Assembly: GCA_027596035.1 (NCBI GenBank)
Contig: JADGJA010000705.1
Coordinates: 1-12,113, forward strand
Reading direction: 5' to 3'
Length of the DNA: 12,113 nucleotides
Origin: Thoreauomyces humboldtii
Lineage: Eukaryota > Chytridiomycota > Chytridiomycetes > Spizellomycetales > Powellomycetaceae
Below, piece after piece: positions 8,591 through 12,113 of the stretch. Position numbers and translations under genes: made by a program. Below the pieces are notes generated by a model. The model was given only the letters and a program-made list of their open reading frames with translations, did not search any database and was not told where the DNA came from. Each line of letters begins with the position of its first letter. Positions within the stretch are counted from its first letter, which is position 1.

Positions 8591-9730
8591 ATGGTTGCCG
8601 CCTTACGAGTCATTCTGGAGCAGAATGGCATGATCAACCTCTTCGCAGTTGCATTTGCCACGCTGCTTCTCGTTCGAAACGCGCAAGGCTTTCATGAACG
8701 GCTCCTTTTTGTCACATCTACCGCGAGCCTCGTTGCAGATTGTTTGTTGATCTTCACCGGTGGTCCCGTGGGTAGTAAGTGACGACTGCGTTGGAGCTCC
8801 GATGAATGATTATCTTGACAATTCCTTTCCCCATCCATGCAGTTGTCATCACTGCCTTACCGTGGCTCCGATTCATGAATTTCGTTGAAGGTAGAAAGCA
8901 CCCAGGATCTGCACCCAGGATCTGGTAAAGCAACACAACTGAATTTTCCCTGCAACTAGTTCTATGTTGGACCATTCGCGAAGGTACATTATTTGGACAA
9001 TGCTTTTAAGCAGGTACAGTAAATTTACTCATTCCTTCGTCACTCCCACAGTCGGTTTATGCCTATACACCAACAAGCTCATTGAAGTTCTCGATGTCGC
9101 CGGCCGCGAGCAATTCTACCACCGAGTCTTTCGGTTCATCTTTGGGGTGCTCATTCTCTGGCGCAGCGTGGACATGTGCCTCCGAACATACGATCCATCG
9201 GGGACCCAAGCGGAAGGAAGCGTCGTGCGCAAAGTCGACCCGCTGTATCTTGGCACGCTGTCCGCTCTCGAGCTCTTCTCGGCAGCTTTTCTCACAAAGC
9301 TGACGCTCACACACATCCGAAACACCGAAGTCACATCCAACGTCAACCGGTTCGCTACCCAAGTCCTGCGGACGGGGCTTTTGCGAGTAGTCGCCGTCGA
9401 CTTCATACCGGCCGTTAGATTGATCATGAATCAGTCGATAGCGAGCAGCTTTAATTATGGTCAGGATGCAAGCAGTATCATCTATTCCATTCAGGTCGGA
9501 GCACTTTGTGATGGATGAGCTGCCTTGGTACTGCTCATCAAAGCTCAAGCGACTTTTTTTAGGTGTCAATGAATTTGATGTTCTTGATGGATCTCGCACT
9601 CGTTAAAATAGACTCGACTCGGACGTTTCGGGCATGCTACCTGCCAACTACAAAACCCGCGGCTCCGCCAACTACCAATAGTACTCCCAAGAGCAGTGTG
9701 GAGGACATCAATCCAGGGAGATTGGGGTAG
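8591..9730 (+). CDS. Probable seven-transmembrane protein, family not recognised
   Basis: Exons 8591-8774, 8843-8890, 8960-8983 (only 24 nt), 9052-9494 and 9563-9730 give about 288 aa. Hydrophobic segments can be seen near residues 14-33, 38-56, 61-85, 110-130, 150-172, 200-220 and 232-255, which suggests seven membrane helices, followed by a short Pro/Thr/Ser-rich tail. There is no catalytic motif and no recognised receptor signature. The ATG at 8591 is followed directly by the first helix. Introns are 68, 69, 68 and 68 nt. The last intron uses a GTCGGA donor at 9495 and a strong acceptor (GACTTTTTTTAG ending 9562). If it is not spliced, the protein stops at 9518 at 240 aa and loses its last helix. 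I favour splicing because exon 5 continues directly with a hydrophobic helix (VSMNLMFLMDLALVKI). A transporter, receptor-like or scaffold role cannot be separated from sequence alone. Confidence 0.75.
8898..8923. repeat. Perfect 13-bp tandem duplication inside intron 2 of the 7TM gene
   Basis: GCACCCAGGATCT occurs twice back to back (8898-8910 and 8911-8923), starting 7 nt inside the intron that begins with GTAGAA at 8891. It looks like a recent small duplication. Confidence 0.9.
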
Positions 9731-9849
9731 CATTTTTGTATCTACTATAAAATAAAAATCTTTAGGATTGAGCTAGTGCAGGGAAGCGTAATCAGAAAAC
9801 ATCGCTAGCATCATTGAAGTAAATGTAACAGGCACGGTAACGGAGAGGA
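9731..9849. other. Short convergent intergenic region, 7TM gene versus zinc-finger gene
   Basis: Only 119 nt separate the two stop codons. An AATAAA at 9751-9756 on the plus strand, within an A/T-rich stretch, is a plausible poly(A) signal for the 7TM gene, 21 nt past its stop at 9730. That favours the longer, spliced gene model. No equally good signal is seen on the minus strand, so the two transcripts may overlap at their 3' ends. Confidence 0.55.
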
Positions 9850-12096
9850 TCACCCATCATGTTTCTTTCCAACTCTGCTCTGCTTTTGCGACGCGGTTTT
9901 GCTGAGTCCCGCGAACTTGCGAGGATCGTTTCTCGACATCTTGTTCCTATTCCTCGTGCCCTTGCCGCCCTCCCAGAACCCGCCTTTATGTTTGACGCGG
10001 ACGAGGTCCTTGCCGCATGCACAAGTCGTGACGGTGGATTGAAAATTCGCCTCCCGCGAGCAGAACCCACAAACGACGCGGTTCGCCCATGTCATCTCAT
10101 GCCCACCGGCCACCTCATCCTGATGGCAAACGTCGCAAGGATAAAGTTTGCCACAGCAAGGAAATCGGAAGTAACGATAGGAATGTTTGTAATGACGGCA
10201 TATGCCTGAAAAAGACGAGGTCAGTCTGGGATGTATACTGCTATTGATCGACAATAGCCTACCATTCTTTGGAAGCGGCGTGCCAACTACTAACGTAAAG
10301 TCATCTCTTGGTTTTTTCCTCTTCTTCAAGGTGAGCCCGCTGTTGTGCAGACCAGTCGGCGCAAGGTTGACGAACCTTGCGTCTTCGAGTCGCAAAGTCA
10401 TTTTGGCGTGACACCCGGCGATGCAGGTCATAGTGATAGGGTACCCGCGGATGACGGACTTGAAAGCATGGGCAGACGACTGGACTTTGAAGCATTGATC
10501 ACACGTTGCAACGTAATTGCTCGGCAGCAGATCCTGTGCACTACACTGTTCCAAGTCGAGATATCCGATGGAAAGACTGGTCGAATGAAGGGGAGAGGAT
10601 CGGAACCTGATTCCAAGAGCCATTCCACACTGCAGGCAAGTGACCCATCTAGGAGCAGGTGAGTCGCTTGGGACGAGGTTTTTAACATCATTTGATTGCT
10701 TGCATTTCGTACATCGGACGACGATGTTGAGAGACATGCATTGGAGGAGTGCTATGTTTTCGAGACCTGCGTTGGGAAGGCGGATATGTATACCCTTATG
10801 TTGTTGAGAGAGTGAAGTGGACGTCTGATTCACGACTTCTCCAGGATCCGAGTCTTCCTCCTCATCGTTCCCTTCCGAGAAATCCTCTTCAGAACTGGTT
10901 GCGGAATCTGATTCAGGTCCCGAGGGTACGACTCCCATGCTCAGCTCCCTTTCCGGAACCGAGACTCCCCTCTGGTGGCGCTCGTTATTTATGAACGTTA
11001 TCTTTGCAGGGGGTTCAGCACTTTCGATCAGAAGAGCTTCCAGTTGGGAATCTAGCCAATTGATCATAGGCAGAATCAGAAGTTTGGAAGCCGTTGCTTT
11101 CTTTGTCCATGCCTTTTCAACGTTGCGTCGAAGAGAAGCGGGAATGCTTTCATTGAGTACACGAATAGTGCATGGGATCATGGGATAGCTAGTCGGCAGA
11201 GCGATTTCCAACTCCAACCCCTCCAATTCAAAAGGAAAGTCGGGATCTGTTGGCACAAGATTTGCCCGGACGACTGTTTGGACCGCATTCGTCAAGACCA
11301 GACTGTAACCCGAGGCGCTGAAACGGCGCTCTATGGTTGCCAGGTCTGCCTCGCAAAGTAATTTGGCACGATCGGCTGGATCAGTGGTGATCTCGAGACG
11401 CGCTTCTAGCCCTCGGGGTTGCGGCCGCGCCACGGGCAGGCGTACGGGACGCGACTGTGTACTTTTCTGCGGTGCTGGAGACGGATCAGGGGCTGGTAAA
11501 GGCAACGGAGTGGCAAGGCCGGCATCAACGTCTGGAGGATTTGGTCTTGACGCCTGCGTCCTAGCGGGGCGGCCTCGAGATTTTGCCTTGGGCGCCTTTG
11601 CCTCGCGTCCAACCGTTGACTGGGACACCGCAGTCTGCTCTTTTTCCTTGCCACGCCGTCGCTGCTGCGGTCGAGTTTTCCCGGCGGTCGAGTCGGGGAC
11701 ATTTGCCGCCTGTACATGTAACTCTGCGGTCTCGGGCACGAAAGGCTTGGCGTTCGTGACGTCCACAAGCTGACCTTCAAGGCCTTTGATGATCTTTGAC
11801 ATTTGCGGCTGTGGTGCTGGGCCAGTGTGAGCAAAAGGACAGTCCACCCCTGATCGACAACCTGTGGAAGCAGCGAAGAAACGGCAACTTGGCGGTCGTC
11901 GAGTCACCTTCCGTTTTCTTGCAGCAGTTGCGGGTTGATCCTTTGCATGCGGGATGGGAGCGTCGGTCATCCTCGAAACTGGGGGTCGTGGGTCGGCTCC
12001 TTCAGCATCAACCTTCTCCAGATGGTCGCTTTTGAACCAAGGGGAAGAGGGTGGACGAGTTCCTTCTTACGATGACTCATGGTGTCGGAGTCCATG
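9850..12096 (-). CDS. CCCH - RWD-like - CHY zinc-finger protein
   Basis: Main exons (minus) 11978-10263 and 10205-9850 join in frame across a 57-nt intron (GTAGGC, CTGAC branch, TTTTTCAG). A first exon 12096-12072 is inferred from an ATG and a GTAAGA donor at 12071 that splices in phase to 11978, adding 11 residues; without it translation starts at ATG 11970 (687 aa). Numbered from that Met: CCCH finger C29-x8-C38-x5-C44-x3-H48; basic Pro-rich linker 50-190; RWD-like domain about 200-315 with the YPxxxP-type SYPMIPCTI; acidic Ser/Glu stretch 350-380; Cys pairs 420/423, 445/448 and 490/493, 516/520; CHY finger from 572 (CRHYKHSYRYF, CC at 586/587, CDVCH at 593-597, CGFC, CAC); Lys/Arg-rich tail. 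CCCH fingers usually bind RNA, RWD domains mediate protein contacts, and CHY fingers occur in ubiquitin ligases and redox-zinc proteins. No RING is present, so ligase activity is not supported. The exact role is unknown; nucleic-acid or ribosome-related binding is inference. Confidence 0.88.
11979..12071 (-). other. Candidate 5' intron (or uORF) of the zinc-finger gene
   Basis: On the minus strand GTAAGA starts at 12071 and a CCCCCAG acceptor ends at 11979 (93 nt). Splicing links ATG 12096 in frame to the main exon. If not spliced, ATG 12096 opens a 42-codon upstream ORF whose TGA overlaps the main ATG at 11970. Confidence 0.55.
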
Positions 12097-12113
12097 TATT
12101 ATTTATTCGATAG

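Noticed and set aside
9495..9518. Stop at 9516-9518 as the natural end of the 7TM protein
   Set aside because: The alternative splice gives a hydrophobic continuation, a seventh helix and a well-placed AATAAA; kept only as a possible retained-intron form.

Overview
The window looks like nuclear DNA of an intron-rich fungus. Five spliced protein genes can be built. Their introns are mostly 50-93 nt, end in pyrimidine-rich tracts plus AG, and several carry a CTGAC-type branch site. No rRNA, tRNA, CRISPR array or complete mobile element was seen. The lineage is uncertain. The short respiratory hinge protein lacks the long acidic N-terminal extension of yeast and many Dikarya, which leans towards an early-diverging fungus, but a basidiomycete is not excluded.

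Layout, left to right. (1) 19-441 (+): QCR6, the hinge subunit of respiratory complex III, 3 exons, 73 aa. (2) 913-4079 (-): a four-module membrane redox protein, 4 exons, about 986 aa, ordered signal peptide - DOMON - cytochrome b561 - cytochrome b5 - FAD/NAD(P)H reductase. It converges on QCR6 across about 470 nt of apparent 3' flank. (3) 5179-8038 (+): a coiled-coil protein of unknown function, 8 exons, about 804 aa, with a cluster of four QT motifs resembling dynein light chain LC8 binding sites. A 1.1 kb divergent intergenic region with an (AG)10 microsatellite and a 13-bp direct repeat separates it from gene 2. (4) 8591-9730 (+): a probable seven-transmembrane protein, 5 exons, about 288 aa, not recognised. 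(5) 9850-12096 (-): a zinc-finger protein with CCCH, RWD-like, Cys-pair and CHY zinc modules, about 698 aa, tail-to-tail with gene 4.

There is no sign that the five genes form one pathway; this is an ordinary eukaryotic neighbourhood. The two most notable items are the redox protein and the QT-motif protein. The redox protein has everything needed to pass electrons from cytosolic NAD(P)H through FAD, b5 haem and b561 haems to an extracytoplasmic DOMON haem in one polypeptide. The QT-motif protein may be an LC8-dimerised scaffold.

Splice models were read by eye from donor, branch and acceptor signals and reading-frame continuity. Two junctions (6944/7003 and 9494/9563) need donors with C at +3 (GTC), and the first intron of the redox gene has an uncertain donor; these are flagged.
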